DNA from: an uncultured Draconibacterium sp. | Lineage (GTDB): Bacteria > Bacteroidota > Bacteroidia > Bacteroidales > Prolixibacteraceae | NCBI RefSeq assembly: GCF_963676815.1 | Contig: NZ_OY781365.1 | Location: 4,126,501-4,190,500, forward strand | DNA length: 64,000 nt | Direction: 5' to 3' | Shown here: in pieces, positions 27,888 through 36,848 of the stretch | How the letters are laid out: every line of letters starts with the position of its first letter | Numbering within the stretch: position 1 is the stretch's first letter | Made by a program: the position numbers and the translations under genes | Notes under the pieces: generated by a model | What the model was told of the DNA's origin: nothing | Databases searched by the model: none | The model's input: only the letters and a program-made list of their open reading frames with translations

Positions 27888-28275
27888 CTCTTTTGCTTTG
27901 TACAAATGTACTTAAAACTGATAAAATAGTACTATATGTGTGAAAGAAATGTATACGAAAATATTGATAATATAGCAATTAGTGGAATAATTTATTGTGA
28001 TTTTTGAATTAGGAGAAGTAGGTGTGATAGGCAGGTATACTCAGTGGAAGTCCTGTGTGTGCTGGTTTCTTATTTTATTGTAACCCGTGTTTTACTTCGG
28101 CTTTATTCTTATTGTTGAAAATACATTAATATATGATTGTCAAAATTGTACCATTAAACGATGTTTTTTCATTTGAATCTGACTTTTTCCTCTGATAAGT
28201 TTGTATCGTGAATAATTTCACAAAACAGATAGAGATAAATTAATCAATAACTATTCAAATTTAAACAGAGATTGT
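27888..28275. other. Divergent intergenic region between the araC-type gene and the mannan susC
   Basis: This 388-base A/T-rich gap holds the rightward mannan promoter at 28172-28203. An exact minus-strand -7-like TACATTTG lies at 27910-27903, but it has no matching -33 and would start transcription only about 9 bases before the AraC ATG, so it is not called as a promoter. Two similar words, ATTGTTGAAAATA (from 28111) and ATTGTCAAAATTG (from 28136), 25 bp apart and just upstream of the -33, are possible operator half-sites. No TGTTACAA motif is present, so this locus appears to use a different regulator from region A. Confidence 0.5.
28172..28203 (+). promoter_or_regulatory. Promoter of the mannan PUL
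   Basis: TTTG at 28172-28175 and TAAGTTTG at 28196-28203 match both Bacteroidota sigma-A elements exactly, with the standard 20-bp spacing. The start would be near 28210, giving a leader of about 66 bases to the SusC ATG. Unlike the region A promoters, this one has a good -33 and may be active at a basal level. Confidence 0.75.
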
Positions 28276-31200
28276 ATGAAGAAAAATCTTAGCTTTTTTC
28301 TAACGTTGCTGTTCTTATCCATTAGCTGGATAAGTTTTGGGCAGCAAAAAACAATTACAGGACGGGTAGTTGACTCAGCGAATGAGCCATTGCCAGGCGT
28401 AACTGTTGTTTTAAAAGGTACCTCTCAAGGTACAGTTACTAATTTCGATGGGAATTTTACCCTTCCCAATGTTGCAGAAGATGCTATTGTTGTTTTTTCG
28501 TTCGTAGGAATGAAATCGCAGGAGTTACCGGTTGCAGGAACCACAACTTTCAACATTACATTGGAAAATGATGCCATTGGAATTGAAGAAGTGGTTGCAG
28601 TGGGTTATGGTTCAATGCGGAAAAGTGACTTAACGGGGGCTGTTGCCCGTGTTGGTGGAGAAGATTTGCAAAAAGTGGCTACTGCTGATGTTGTTTCAAC
28701 ACTTCAAGGTAAAGTAGCTGGTGTTGATGTTGTTTCTAATTCCGGTGAACCAGGTGCAGGTGTAAAAATCCGTATTCGAGGTGTTGGGTCATGGCGTAAT
28801 AGTAATCCTATTTACGTTGTAGATGGTTTTCCAACTGATGATATCAGTAATGTTGACCCATCAAACATTGAAAGCATTGAGGTATTAAAAGATGCTTCGG
28901 CAACGGCAATTTATGGCTCGCGTGGTGCTAATGGTGTCGTTTTAGTTACTACAAAATCGGGCTCAAAGGATAATAGTAAAATTGAAGTGAATGCTTATGC
29001 AGGTGTACAGTATACCAACGAAAGAATTCCTTTAACAAATGCCACAGAGTTTTCGATGCTACGTAAGGAAGCATTTGCTAACGCAGGGCGTGTACTTCCT
29101 GTCGATGAGCTTGAAATTCTTGATTATGTAATTGCAAATAATTATAAAGGTACCGATTGGCAAGACGAAATGCTGGGAGTAGCACCTATTCAGAATTATA
29201 GTATTAAAGCTTTGGGTGGAACCGACAAAATCTCATATAACGTTGGTGCAACTTTGTTTATGCAAGAGGGGATTGTTGATAATAGTGGAATGGACAAGCT
29301 TTTTGTGTGGGCTAACAACGACTATGAACTTTCAGAAAAAGTTACTTTGAGTACAAATATCTCGTATTCAACTTATAAAAAGAATAACCATAATGATGGT
29401 GCCTATTCAGGAGCTTTACCGGTTGCAATTCGCCTGGATCCAATTACCGCAGCATGGGATGATTATACCAATAACTATGGAGCACGCTTTTTAAGTGGTG
29501 TTTCTGTTAATAATCCTGCAATTGCTGTTGATGAGGCAGAGTATCAAACAAGGGGTGAGCATAAATTGGTTGGAAATTTTACCTTGAATATTGATGACTT
29601 ATTTACAAAAGGTTTGTCGTTTAAAACTATGTATGCAGCTGATTTGAAGTTTGCAAATACAAAAAATTACTATCCACAGTTTTATGTTGCACCTGACCAA
29701 AAAAGAGATGAGAGTCAACTTTATCAGCAAAAAGCAACTGGTGTAAGTTGGGCTTGGAATGGTTTCTTTAACTATGTAAAAACTATTGACGAGCATCATA
29801 TTAATGCAATGGTTGGAGCAGAGGCCCAGGAATTTATTTGGGATGATATTTGGGCTCAAGGATTTGATGTGCCAGCCGATGAAGACTTGATGTTTTTAGG
29901 ATTGGCTCGTAACCAGGAACAAAAGGACCTTGGTGGTGGAAAATCACGTCATACTTTGGCTTCGTACTTTGCAAGAGCAAATTACAGTTTTGGAAATAAG
30001 TATTTGTTTACAGCTACCATGCGTGCTGATGGTTCTTCAAAATTCAAAGGAAGCAATAAATGGGGGTATTTTCCTTCATTTTCTGCAGGTTGGAATGTAA
30101 AGGAAGAAGGTTTTATGGACGATGCTGACTGGCTAGACCGCTTAAAACTACGAGCAGGTTGGGGACAGGTTGGTAATGAAGGCTCTATTGGAAACTATGA
30201 TTATGTAACTACAATGGTAACGGGTTATACTTACGTTGTAGGTGGTGGTATAGTTGATGGGGCTGTTGCTAAAAAGACAGCAAACCCTGATATTAAATGG
30301 GAAACATCGGAGCAGTTAAACGTTGGTGCCGATTTTAGTTTCTTAAGCCAGCGTTTAGATTTATCGGTTGATTACTTTAACCGTAAAACACGCGACCTTT
30401 TATTAGATAAACCAATTCCTTTCTATGTTGGAGCACAGCGCCCAAGCGTAAATGCCGGAACTATGGAAAACAATGGTTTTGACGTTTCATTGAACTGGCA
30501 TGAGGATAAAAATTCTGGGTTCTCATACTCGGTAGGAGTAAATATAAGTAAAGTCTCGAACAAAGTAACCGACCTTGCAGGTGGCGAACCATTTGCAGGA
30601 GGAAGTGTACCCAAATTAGGTAGTGTAACTAGAACAGAAGCAGGTGAAGAACTGGCTTATTTTTATGGTTTACAAACCGATGGTATAATTAACGACCAGA
30701 CAGAATTGGATGCTTACTTAAATGATGTTACCAGTTCGGTTGCAGAATTGGGTGATGTAAAGTTTATTGACCAAAACGGAGATGGCAAGATTGATGATTT
30801 GGATAAAATAAAGCTAGGAAGTGCATTTCCTGATTTTACTGCTGGTATGAATTTGGATATGAGCTACAAAGGATTTGACTTTAAGGCTTTTATTTATGCC
30901 TCAGTAGGTAACGAAATTGTAAATGGTCATGCCTACTGGATTCAAACCTCCGGTATTCTTTCTAATTACTCAACCGACCGTTTAGACCGTTGGACAGCTG
31001 ACAACCCATCGGCTAACGAACCGCGTATGGTTAGCAACGACCCAAATCAAAACTGGCGTTTTTCTGACCGTTATGTTGAAGATGGAACTTACGTACGTTT
31101 GCGTAATGTTCAGTTAGGATACACGCTTCCTAAAGATTTTGTGGAGAAAATGAAATTGTCGAACATGAGGATTTATGTTTCGGCTGATAACCTGTTAACT

Positions 31201-31326
31201 TTTACTGACTACTCAGGATGGAATCCTGAAATTGCAAGTTATGGCGGAGCCCTTGGTGGTGGTGTGGATTACGCTACTTACCCGGTCCCGGTTATAATCA
31301 ATGGTGGTGTTAACTTAACATTCTAA
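28276..31326 (+). CDS. SusC-like TonB-dependent transporter of the mannan PUL
   Basis: This 1016-residue outer-membrane transporter probably imports mannan oligosaccharides. A signal peptide (1-22, ending SFGQ) is followed by the carboxypeptidase-regulatory-like domain (about 23-100), the plug (about 110-225, with EEVVAVGYGSM and DASATAIYGSRGANGV) and a barrel ending in NGGVNLTF. It is clearly diverged from the two SusC proteins of region A and does not share their leader. It is the first gene of the mannan operon, 18 bp ahead of its SusD partner. The mannan assignment comes from the GH26, GH130, epimerase and beta-mannosidase genes downstream. Confidence 0.95.
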   Translation: MKKNLSFFLTLLFLSISWISFGQQKTITGRVVDSANEPLPGVTVVLKGTSQGTVTNFDGNFTLPNVAEDAIVVFSFVGMKSQELPVAGTTTFNITLENDAIGIEEVVAVGYGSMRKSDLTGAVARVGGEDLQKVATADVVSTLQGKVAGVDVVSNSGEPGAGVKIRIRGVGSWRNSNPIYVVDGFPTDDISNVDPSNIESIEVLKDASATAIYGSRGANGVVLVTTKSGSKDNSKIEVNAYAGVQYTNERIPLTNATEFSMLRKEAFANAGRVLPVDELEILDYVIANNYKGTDWQDEMLGVAPIQNYSIKALGGTDKISYNVGATLFMQEGIVDNSGMDKLFVWANNDYELSEKVTLSTNISYSTYKKNNHNDGAYSGALPVAIRLDPITAAWDDYTNNYGARFLSGVSVNNPAIAVDEAEYQTRGEHKLVGNFTLNIDDLFTKGLSFKTMYAADLKFANTKNYYPQFYVAPDQKRDESQLYQQKATGVSWAWNGFFNYVKTIDEHHINAMVGAEAQEFIWDDIWAQGFDVPADEDLMFLGLARNQEQKDLGGGKSRHTLASYFARANYSFGNKYLFTATMRADGSSKFKGSNKWGYFPSFSAGWNVKEEGFMDDADWLDRLKLRAGWGQVGNEGSIGNYDYVTTMVTGYTYVVGGGIVDGAVAKKTANPDIKWETSEQLNVGADFSFLSQRLDLSVDYFNRKTRDLLLDKPIPFYVGAQRPSVNAGTMENNGFDVSLNWHEDKNSGFSYSVGVNISKVSNKVTDLAGGEPFAGGSVPKLGSVTRTEAGEELAYFYGLQTDGIINDQTELDAYLNDVTSSVAELGDVKFIDQNGDGKIDDLDKIKLGSAFPDFTAGMNLDMSYKGFDFKAFIYASVGNEIVNGHAYWIQTSGILSNYSTDRLDRWTADNPSANEPRMVSNDPNQNWRFSDRYVEDGTYVRLRNVQLGYTLPKDFVEKMKLSNMRIYVSADNLLTFTDYSGWNPEIASYGGALGGGVDYATYPVPVIINGGVNLTF

Positions 31327-31344
31327 CAAAAAAAGAAAATTAAA

Positions 31345-32997
31345 ATGAAAAAGTTAATTTATATATTTTTCGCATTCGGATTGATACTTGCAAGTTGTGA
31401 TGACTTTCTGGAAGTAGACCCGATTGCACAAGAAACAGAGGAGAGTTTCTTTAATACTCCGGAGAATGCTATTTATGCAGTAAATGCTTGTTATGATATT
31501 ATAGGAATGACAGAAGGCCCTGGTCCTGATTTTCAATGGTTGGCACATAATTATGAATTTTTCTTTGGTGATTTTTTGAGTGATGACGCCGAGAAAGGGA
31601 GTAAGGAGGCTGATTTTCAAGAGTTACAAGAAATGGTTGAATGGCGGGTCACTCCAGGTAGTGGAGTGCTTGAAGGCTTGTGGATTAAGTGTTATGATGG
31701 TATTTATCGTTGTAACTCTGTATTGAAACAACTGGCAAACAGCAAATTGGACGAAGCTTTAAAAACACGTTTAGAAGGGGAAGCTCTTTTTGTTCGTGGA
31801 TACTTTTATGCATACCTGGTTAAAGTTTATGGTGGAGCACCGGTTTTTACCGAACCATTAACACCAGACCAATTCGGTACTATAGAAAGAGCTAGCTATC
31901 ATGAAACCTTTGAGCAGGCGATTGCTGACTTTAAGATGGCTGTTGATAGGTTACCTGAAAAAAGTGGTTACGATGCATCTGATTTGGGACGCGCCACAAA
32001 AGGAGCTGCCCGAGCTTATTTAGCACGAACATTAATGTATCAAATTGGAATGGATGCTGAGTCGAGCACAAGCTGGGATGATGTGTATGCACAAACTTCA
32101 GCTATTATAAACAGCGGTGAATACCAGTTGGCATCAAACTTTGCAACTATCTTCGAAATGGATGGAGAAAATAATAGCGGATCTATTTTCGAATTACAGT
32201 TTGTTGAGGGAACAACTCCGAACGCACCTGAAAAGACGGGTACTAACTTTCACCAGTTTCAGGGTAACCGTACCGATTGGGGATGGGGCTTTAATAATCC
32301 ATCGGTAAATCTTTTTGAGACTTTTGAAGATAACGACCCTCGCTTAGGATGTACCGTATATGGAGAATCGTTTAACGGAGGTGTTGTACACGGAGTTAAA
32401 CGCGATTATGATTTAACCGCACAAATGACTCCTTATATGAACCGTAAAGCAGCATTGGAACCAGCCTATCGTCCTGCAATTGGAAAAAGTAGTGCTGGTA
32501 ATGTTCGCAAGTTACGATATGCAGAGGTGTTACTTACACATGCCGAAGCGGCCTTTCACACTTCCAAAGAAGGCGAAGCTAAACAAATGCTAAATATGAT
32601 TCGCGAGCGTGCCAGAAACAGTACCTACGCTAAAGGATGGGTTGAAGGAACAGTAGATTATACTCCTACCGGTTTTAGCGGAAACCTTCCTGAGATTACT
32701 TCTTCAGGGCAAGAATTATTGGAAGCAATTTGGAAGGAGCGTCGTGTAGAGTTAGCGATGGAAGCACAACGTTTCTGGGACTTGGTAAGAACGGGTAGAT
32801 ATCTGGAAGCTCTTGACCTTAAAAAGGAAACGTTTAAAACTTCTGATGGTGAAACATTACGTTACGAGAATGTCGATTTACGTGGAAATTGTTTGGCGCG
32901 CAGTATTGATGGGCCTAATGGACATAAAGTGCCACTAATGCCAATACCCTTACGTGAAGTTGAAGATTGGGGGCTTACTCAAAATGTTGGATACTAA
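31345..32997 (+). CDS. SusD-like glycan-binding lipoprotein of the mannan PUL
   Basis: This 550-residue SusD/RagB-family lipoprotein has lipobox LASC followed by DDFLEVDP. TPR-like helices include LEGEALFVRGYFYAYLVKVYGG. The C-terminal region has EVLLTHAEAAFHTSKEGEAKQ and WKERRVELAMEAQRFWDLVR, and the protein ends GLTQNVGY, the family terminus. It should form the lid of the SusC 18 bp upstream and bind mannan or mannooligosaccharide at the cell surface. The next gene, a surface glycan-binding protein, follows after 14 bp. Confidence 0.95.
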   Translation: MKKLIYIFFAFGLILASCDDFLEVDPIAQETEESFFNTPENAIYAVNACYDIIGMTEGPGPDFQWLAHNYEFFFGDFLSDDAEKGSKEADFQELQEMVEWRVTPGSGVLEGLWIKCYDGIYRCNSVLKQLANSKLDEALKTRLEGEALFVRGYFYAYLVKVYGGAPVFTEPLTPDQFGTIERASYHETFEQAIADFKMAVDRLPEKSGYDASDLGRATKGAARAYLARTLMYQIGMDAESSTSWDDVYAQTSAIINSGEYQLASNFATIFEMDGENNSGSIFELQFVEGTTPNAPEKTGTNFHQFQGNRTDWGWGFNNPSVNLFETFEDNDPRLGCTVYGESFNGGVVHGVKRDYDLTAQMTPYMNRKAALEPAYRPAIGKSSAGNVRKLRYAEVLLTHAEAAFHTSKEGEAKQMLNMIRERARNSTYAKGWVEGTVDYTPTGFSGNLPEITSSGQELLEAIWKERRVELAMEAQRFWDLVRTGRYLEALDLKKETFKTSDGETLRYENVDLRGNCLARSIDGPNGHKVPLMPIPLREVEDWGLTQNVGY

Positions 32998-33011
32998 AAA
33001 AGAATACTACA

Positions 33012-34715
33012 ATGAAAAAGAATATATTTAAAATACTAAGCAGTATGGTTTTTGCAGCTGTGGTACTCTTTTTTACCGCTTGCGAAGACAAAGAATGGTC
33101 GGAAGATTACGATATTAACTGGCCTGTTCCAGAGATAACGAGTTTAAGTACCACTGAAGCTTTTATTGATGAAGTAATAACCGTTAGTGGGGCAAACCTA
33201 GAGAAAACCACTGCAATTAAACTTGCAGGTCAAGAATGTGAAATTGTTGAAGGTTCAGTTTCTGCTTCTTCTGTTCAGTTTAAAGTAGCCCGCCGTGCAC
33301 AAACAGGATTGATTTCGGTAAAGAACGTTTACAGGAGAGAAACCTTAACAACTGAAGTGCTAAAAGTAAACTATCCTGAAGTTACAATTACTGGATGGCC
33401 AACTAAATTGGTCCCAAACGAAGCATTTTCCATCGAAGGAGAAAATGTTGACTTAATTACAGAAGTTAGTATAAACGGACAGGCTGTAAAGATTTCAAAT
33501 GCTGCCTCAACCGATAAAATTGCAGTACCTACTGCAGGAATGGTTCTAATTCCTGGCGAGACTGCAACGGTTAAAGTAAAGTCTTTGGGAGCGATTGAAA
33601 TTGACGAAGTTTCAGGCATACCAATTGAAGAACCAAGCGATTTATTTGATGCGGTTGAGCCAATTGTGCTTTGGGACTTTGAGGATGGTGCCCCGGATGC
33701 TGTTGACATGGAAAATGCTCCGGCAGAATATGGATTAAATCTTGGCGGTGTTGCAAAAGCACGTGGTAACAACTACTATTCTGTGCTAAACCCTGGAGAA
33801 GATTCAGGTTGGAAAACATACTTCTATATTCGTTATACTGAATCAATAGATTTATCGGCTTTCCATAAACCATATATCACTTTCCTTGTAAATACAAATG
33901 GAAAACGAGGATATATTAATCCGTTTATGACACAAGATGGAACTGCAAAAGATAACCATTTAAATAATGGTAATGCCGATGAAAACCTGAAATACGGGGA
34001 TGACTATGCGGTACAAACCGAGGGATGGGAATGGCGTTCGTACCCAATTGAAAAATTGTTTGGCGATTTCGACCCATTAGGAGTATTTGATGAAGTAGCT
34101 ATGCGTTTCATTACTGGTAACGTAGGTAACGGCGATGGTGTAGTTGAAGATTTTGAAATCCATGTAGACCAGATTATGATTACCGATGGGCCTCAAAATC
34201 CTATTGCAAAAGTCTTCGATTTTGAAGATGGAAACGACCCATGGGAAGATAACGGTTTTGATGCAAATCATGCAATAAAATCAGATGCGCCGCTTGGTGG
34301 TGGTGAAAATTATTATTCGGTTTGGCTTACTTCAGGTGGAACTTGGAACTGGACTGGTGCGATAGGAAATTACAATGCGGTAGACTTGAGCACAGCGGTT
34401 GACCCACACTTAAGCTTCATCTTCAACACCAACGGCAAAAAAGGTATGGTTCAGGTTGAAATTTACCAGAACGAAACCAAATGGGGTGGAAGCGTTGATG
34501 TAAGCGACTACTTTATTCAGTCTGACGGCTGGGTGGCACACTCAATTCGTTTGGCAGATTATGTTGGAAACTGGGGTGGTGATGCCACTGAGTTTGACCC
34601 AACTGCACCAATCGACTATGTTAAGCTTGGCTTTACGACAGGTAACGTTGATACTGGTGAGGAATACGAGATAAACATTGACGATGTATACATTACCGAC
34701 GGTAAAATGTGGTAA
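33012..34715 (+). CDS. Surface glycan-binding lipoprotein (IPT/TIG plus duplicated binding modules)
   Basis: This 567-residue protein fills the SusE/SGBP position. I chose the ATG at 33012 over an in-frame TTG at 32967 because the ATG starts a proper lipoprotein signal, with lipobox FTAC at about residue 24. Two IPT/TIG-like domains follow (about 35-115, from PEITSLSTTEAFIDEV, and about 118-200, from PEVTITGWPTKLVPNEAF). Two homologous beta-sandwich modules come next, each opening with a FEDG motif (LWDFEDG near 220 and VFDFEDG near 395) and closing with a similar INIDDVYITDG-type strand. The internal duplication suggests two glycan-binding sites on a stalk. It is probably surface-exposed and binds beta-mannan. 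A strong terminator follows. Confidence 0.88.
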   Translation: MKKNIFKILSSMVFAAVVLFFTACEDKEWSEDYDINWPVPEITSLSTTEAFIDEVITVSGANLEKTTAIKLAGQECEIVEGSVSASSVQFKVARRAQTGLISVKNVYRRETLTTEVLKVNYPEVTITGWPTKLVPNEAFSIEGENVDLITEVSINGQAVKISNAASTDKIAVPTAGMVLIPGETATVKVKSLGAIEIDEVSGIPIEEPSDLFDAVEPIVLWDFEDGAPDAVDMENAPAEYGLNLGGVAKARGNNYYSVLNPGEDSGWKTYFYIRYTESIDLSAFHKPYITFLVNTNGKRGYINPFMTQDGTAKDNHLNNGNADENLKYGDDYAVQTEGWEWRSYPIEKLFGDFDPLGVFDEVAMRFITGNVGNGDGVVEDFEIHVDQIMITDGPQNPIAKVFDFEDGNDPWEDNGFDANHAIKSDAPLGGGENYYSVWLTSGGTWNWTGAIGNYNAVDLSTAVDPHLSFIFNTNGKKGMVQVEIYQNETKWGGSVDVSDYFIQSDGWVAHSIRLADYVGNWGGDATEFDPTAPIDYVKLGFTTGNVDTGEEYEINIDDVYITDGKMW

Positions 34716-34737
34716 TTAATAAATAGAGAAAAGGAAA

Positions 34738-34768
34738 GTTGCCCCGGTTCTCGGGGCAACTTCTTTTT
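34738..34768 (+). terminator. Intrinsic terminator between the glycan-binding genes and the mannan enzymes
   Basis: Nine-base arms GTTGCCCCG (34738-34746) and CGGGGCAAC (34752-34760) pair perfectly across a 5-base loop and run into TTCTTTTT. It lies 22 bases after the SGBP stop and 40 bases before the GH26 start. No good promoter was seen between it and the GH26 gene, so the enzymes probably depend on partial read-through. Confidence 0.9.
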
Positions 34769-34807
34769 ATCTTGATATTTTTTCTTAAACTTTTAGAATT
34801 ACAAATC

Positions 34808-36823
34808 ATGAAACGCTGGATTGGATTAGGTTTATTGGTTTTTGTGAGTTTTTTTGCTCATTCTCAAACCTGGGTAATTGATGATTTTAATAGTAACACA
34901 CTGGATTCGGCGTGGAATGTTACAGGCAATACCTTTGCTATCGCCCTTGAGGATAGTTTGCTTAAAGTTGATTATAACCGTGCTTCCGGTGGTGCTTGGG
35001 ATCAATTTCAATGGAAAGCCAACCAGAATATTACCATTGCTTCTTATAAAATCCAGTTTAAGTTAAAATCAGATGTAGCTTTCAAATTAAACATAAAGCC
35101 TGTTTATACAAATAGTACTAATGATTGGTTAGAAGAAGAAATCTCCTCGTCATCAAGTTTTAACAATCTCGAATTTCAGGTTCAGAAAGACAATTCTGTA
35201 ACTATTGAAACCATCTATTTTTATTTTGATGGTGGCTCGTCGACAGACAAATCTGGAATAGCTTTTTTAGATGATATTATCATTAGTGGAACAATTGTAA
35301 TAGAAAAGTTGGATGAGCTTATTACAAGTGCTGAGACTTTTATTTCAAATGTTGAATCATCTGATTACCCATCTTCAAATATAACTGCATTTCAAACTGC
35401 TATTGATGCTGCAAAATCTGTATCGACATCACCCGAAAATCAAATACAGGTTGAAAATGCTACAGAAGATTTATATTTAGAATTTTCAAAAATAGAATCC
35501 TCTTACATCGTACCCAACGAATTAGAAGAAATTAAACTGGCAGCTTCAACTGCCACAAAACAAACCCTAATTTTGTATCACAACTTAAAAGAACTTTCGG
35601 GCGAACAGTTCTTGTTCGGACATCAGGATGCCACGGGTTATGGCATCGGTTGGAATAATGATAACGACCGATCGGATGTGAAAAGCGTATGTGGTTCGTA
35701 TCCGGCGTTGGCTGGTTGGGGACTAAGTTGGATTGCACAAGGTAATACCGATGAAAGCGCAACTTACAGAGCTGAAAAATTTTATAACATGGGTGCCGTA
35801 AATGCTTTTGAATGGCATATGGATAATCCTTACGGTGGTGATTTCTACTGGGAGAACCGCCAAACCGATGATTTGCCAGTCCCTGCATTAATCCCGGGAG
35901 GTGAGAAACATGAATTTTATAAAACACAACTTCAAAATATTGCAAAATTCTTTAGAGACTTGCGCGGACAAAACGGAGAATCGGTTCCTGTAATTTTTCG
36001 CCCTTTTCATGAGCACACCGGCGACTGGTTTTGGTGGGGTGATGCACATTGTACAGTAGAAGATTATAAGGAGCTTTGGCAATTTACGGTGGAGTATATG
36101 CGCGATAGTTTGCATTTACACAATGTTATTTATGCTTATTCTCCCGACCGATTTAGTTACGCAGCTGAGTATCTTGAAAAGTATCCGGGAGATGATTACG
36201 TAGATATCTTAGGTTTTGATGATTATTGGAACCTAAGAAATTCATCGGGAAAAAATAGTTTTATTAATGAATTGGAGATTGTAGGAGAATTGGCAGAAGA
36301 GAAGGGAAAGATTTGCGCACTTACAGAAACCGGTTTGGAAACAATAACCAACAATACCTGGTTTACCGATATTTTACTTGACCCGATTTTGACCAACGAG
36401 AAAACAAAACGTATTGCTTTTGCCATGGTGTGGCGAAATGCCAATACCTCGCATTTTTATGCTCCTTATCCGGGGCATGCGAGTTCCGCCGATTTTATCA
36501 ATTTCTATAATAATCCGACAACACTTTTTGTAAACGATAAACTTCCGAAGCTTTATGAACTGGATTTCGGGACTTCAAATTCGGTAATAGAATTGGATAC
36601 ACATGAAATTAATATTTACCCCAATCCTGCACAAAGTAAAATATATATTGATGTTGAGCCCGGCTCTGTTATCACATTATACAACCTGTCAGGACAAGCT
36701 GTTAAACAGATAAATTTGACGGGTAATTTTATTGATATCTCAGATGTTAATCCCGGGCTACACATAATTAGAGTGGCTAAAAAGAATCAGTCAACTTCTA
36801 TAAAAAAGGTATTAGTTCAGTAA
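34808..36823 (+). CDS. GH26 endo-beta-1,4-mannanase with T9SS sorting domain
   Basis: This 671-residue modular enzyme should cut beta-mannan outside the cell. The ATG at 34808 starts the signal peptide (to HSQ); an in-frame TTG at 34739 lies inside the terminator and was rejected. Residues 21-160 resemble a carbohydrate-binding beta-sandwich (VIDDFNSNTLDSAW), followed by a short helical spacer. The GH26 barrel (about 245-590) has acid/base Glu402 in RPFHEHTGDWFWWG and nucleophile Glu507 in LTETG. The last 75 residues (IYPNPAQSKIYID to the KKVLVQ end) match the type A T9SS sorting domain, so it is exported by type IX secretion. It is the likely first enzyme to attack the polymer. Confidence 0.93.
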   Translation: MKRWIGLGLLVFVSFFAHSQTWVIDDFNSNTLDSAWNVTGNTFAIALEDSLLKVDYNRASGGAWDQFQWKANQNITIASYKIQFKLKSDVAFKLNIKPVYTNSTNDWLEEEISSSSSFNNLEFQVQKDNSVTIETIYFYFDGGSSTDKSGIAFLDDIIISGTIVIEKLDELITSAETFISNVESSDYPSSNITAFQTAIDAAKSVSTSPENQIQVENATEDLYLEFSKIESSYIVPNELEEIKLAASTATKQTLILYHNLKELSGEQFLFGHQDATGYGIGWNNDNDRSDVKSVCGSYPALAGWGLSWIAQGNTDESATYRAEKFYNMGAVNAFEWHMDNPYGGDFYWENRQTDDLPVPALIPGGEKHEFYKTQLQNIAKFFRDLRGQNGESVPVIFRPFHEHTGDWFWWGDAHCTVEDYKELWQFTVEYMRDSLHLHNVIYAYSPDRFSYAAEYLEKYPGDDYVDILGFDDYWNLRNSSGKNSFINELEIVGELAEEKGKICALTETGLETITNNTWFTDILLDPILTNEKTKRIAFAMVWRNANTSHFYAPYPGHASSADFINFYNNPTTLFVNDKLPKLYELDFGTSNSVIELDTHEINIYPNPAQSKIYIDVEPGSVITLYNLSGQAVKQINLTGNFIDISDVNPGLHIIRVAKKNQSTSIKKVLVQ

Positions 36824-36848
36824 AAAGCAAAAAATAAAATCTACTATA

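Noticed and set aside
27903..27910. Exact TAnnTTTG on the minus strand as the AraC-gene promoter
   Set aside because: There is no TTTG about 20 bp further upstream, and the start would fall only about 9 bases from the ATG. A chance match is equally likely.
32967..33011. TTG start extending the glycan-binding lipoprotein by 15 codons
   Set aside because: It overlaps the SusD end, and the added residues would bury the lipoprotein signal. The ATG at 33012 gives a proper signal and a 14-bp gap.
33371..33772. 133-codon minus-strand open frame opposite the surface glycan-binding protein gene
   Set aside because: It mirrors the codon pattern of the real gene on the other strand and has no recognisable domain or promoter.
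34739..34807. TTG start extending the GH26 mannanase by 23 codons
   Set aside because: The extension runs through the terminator hairpin and puts extra hydrophobic residues before a complete signal peptide at 34808.
35532..35945. 137-codon minus-strand open frame opposite the GH26 gene
   Set aside because: The frame is antisense to a well-supported gene with clear catalytic motifs, and its His/Pro/Arg-rich product has no family features.
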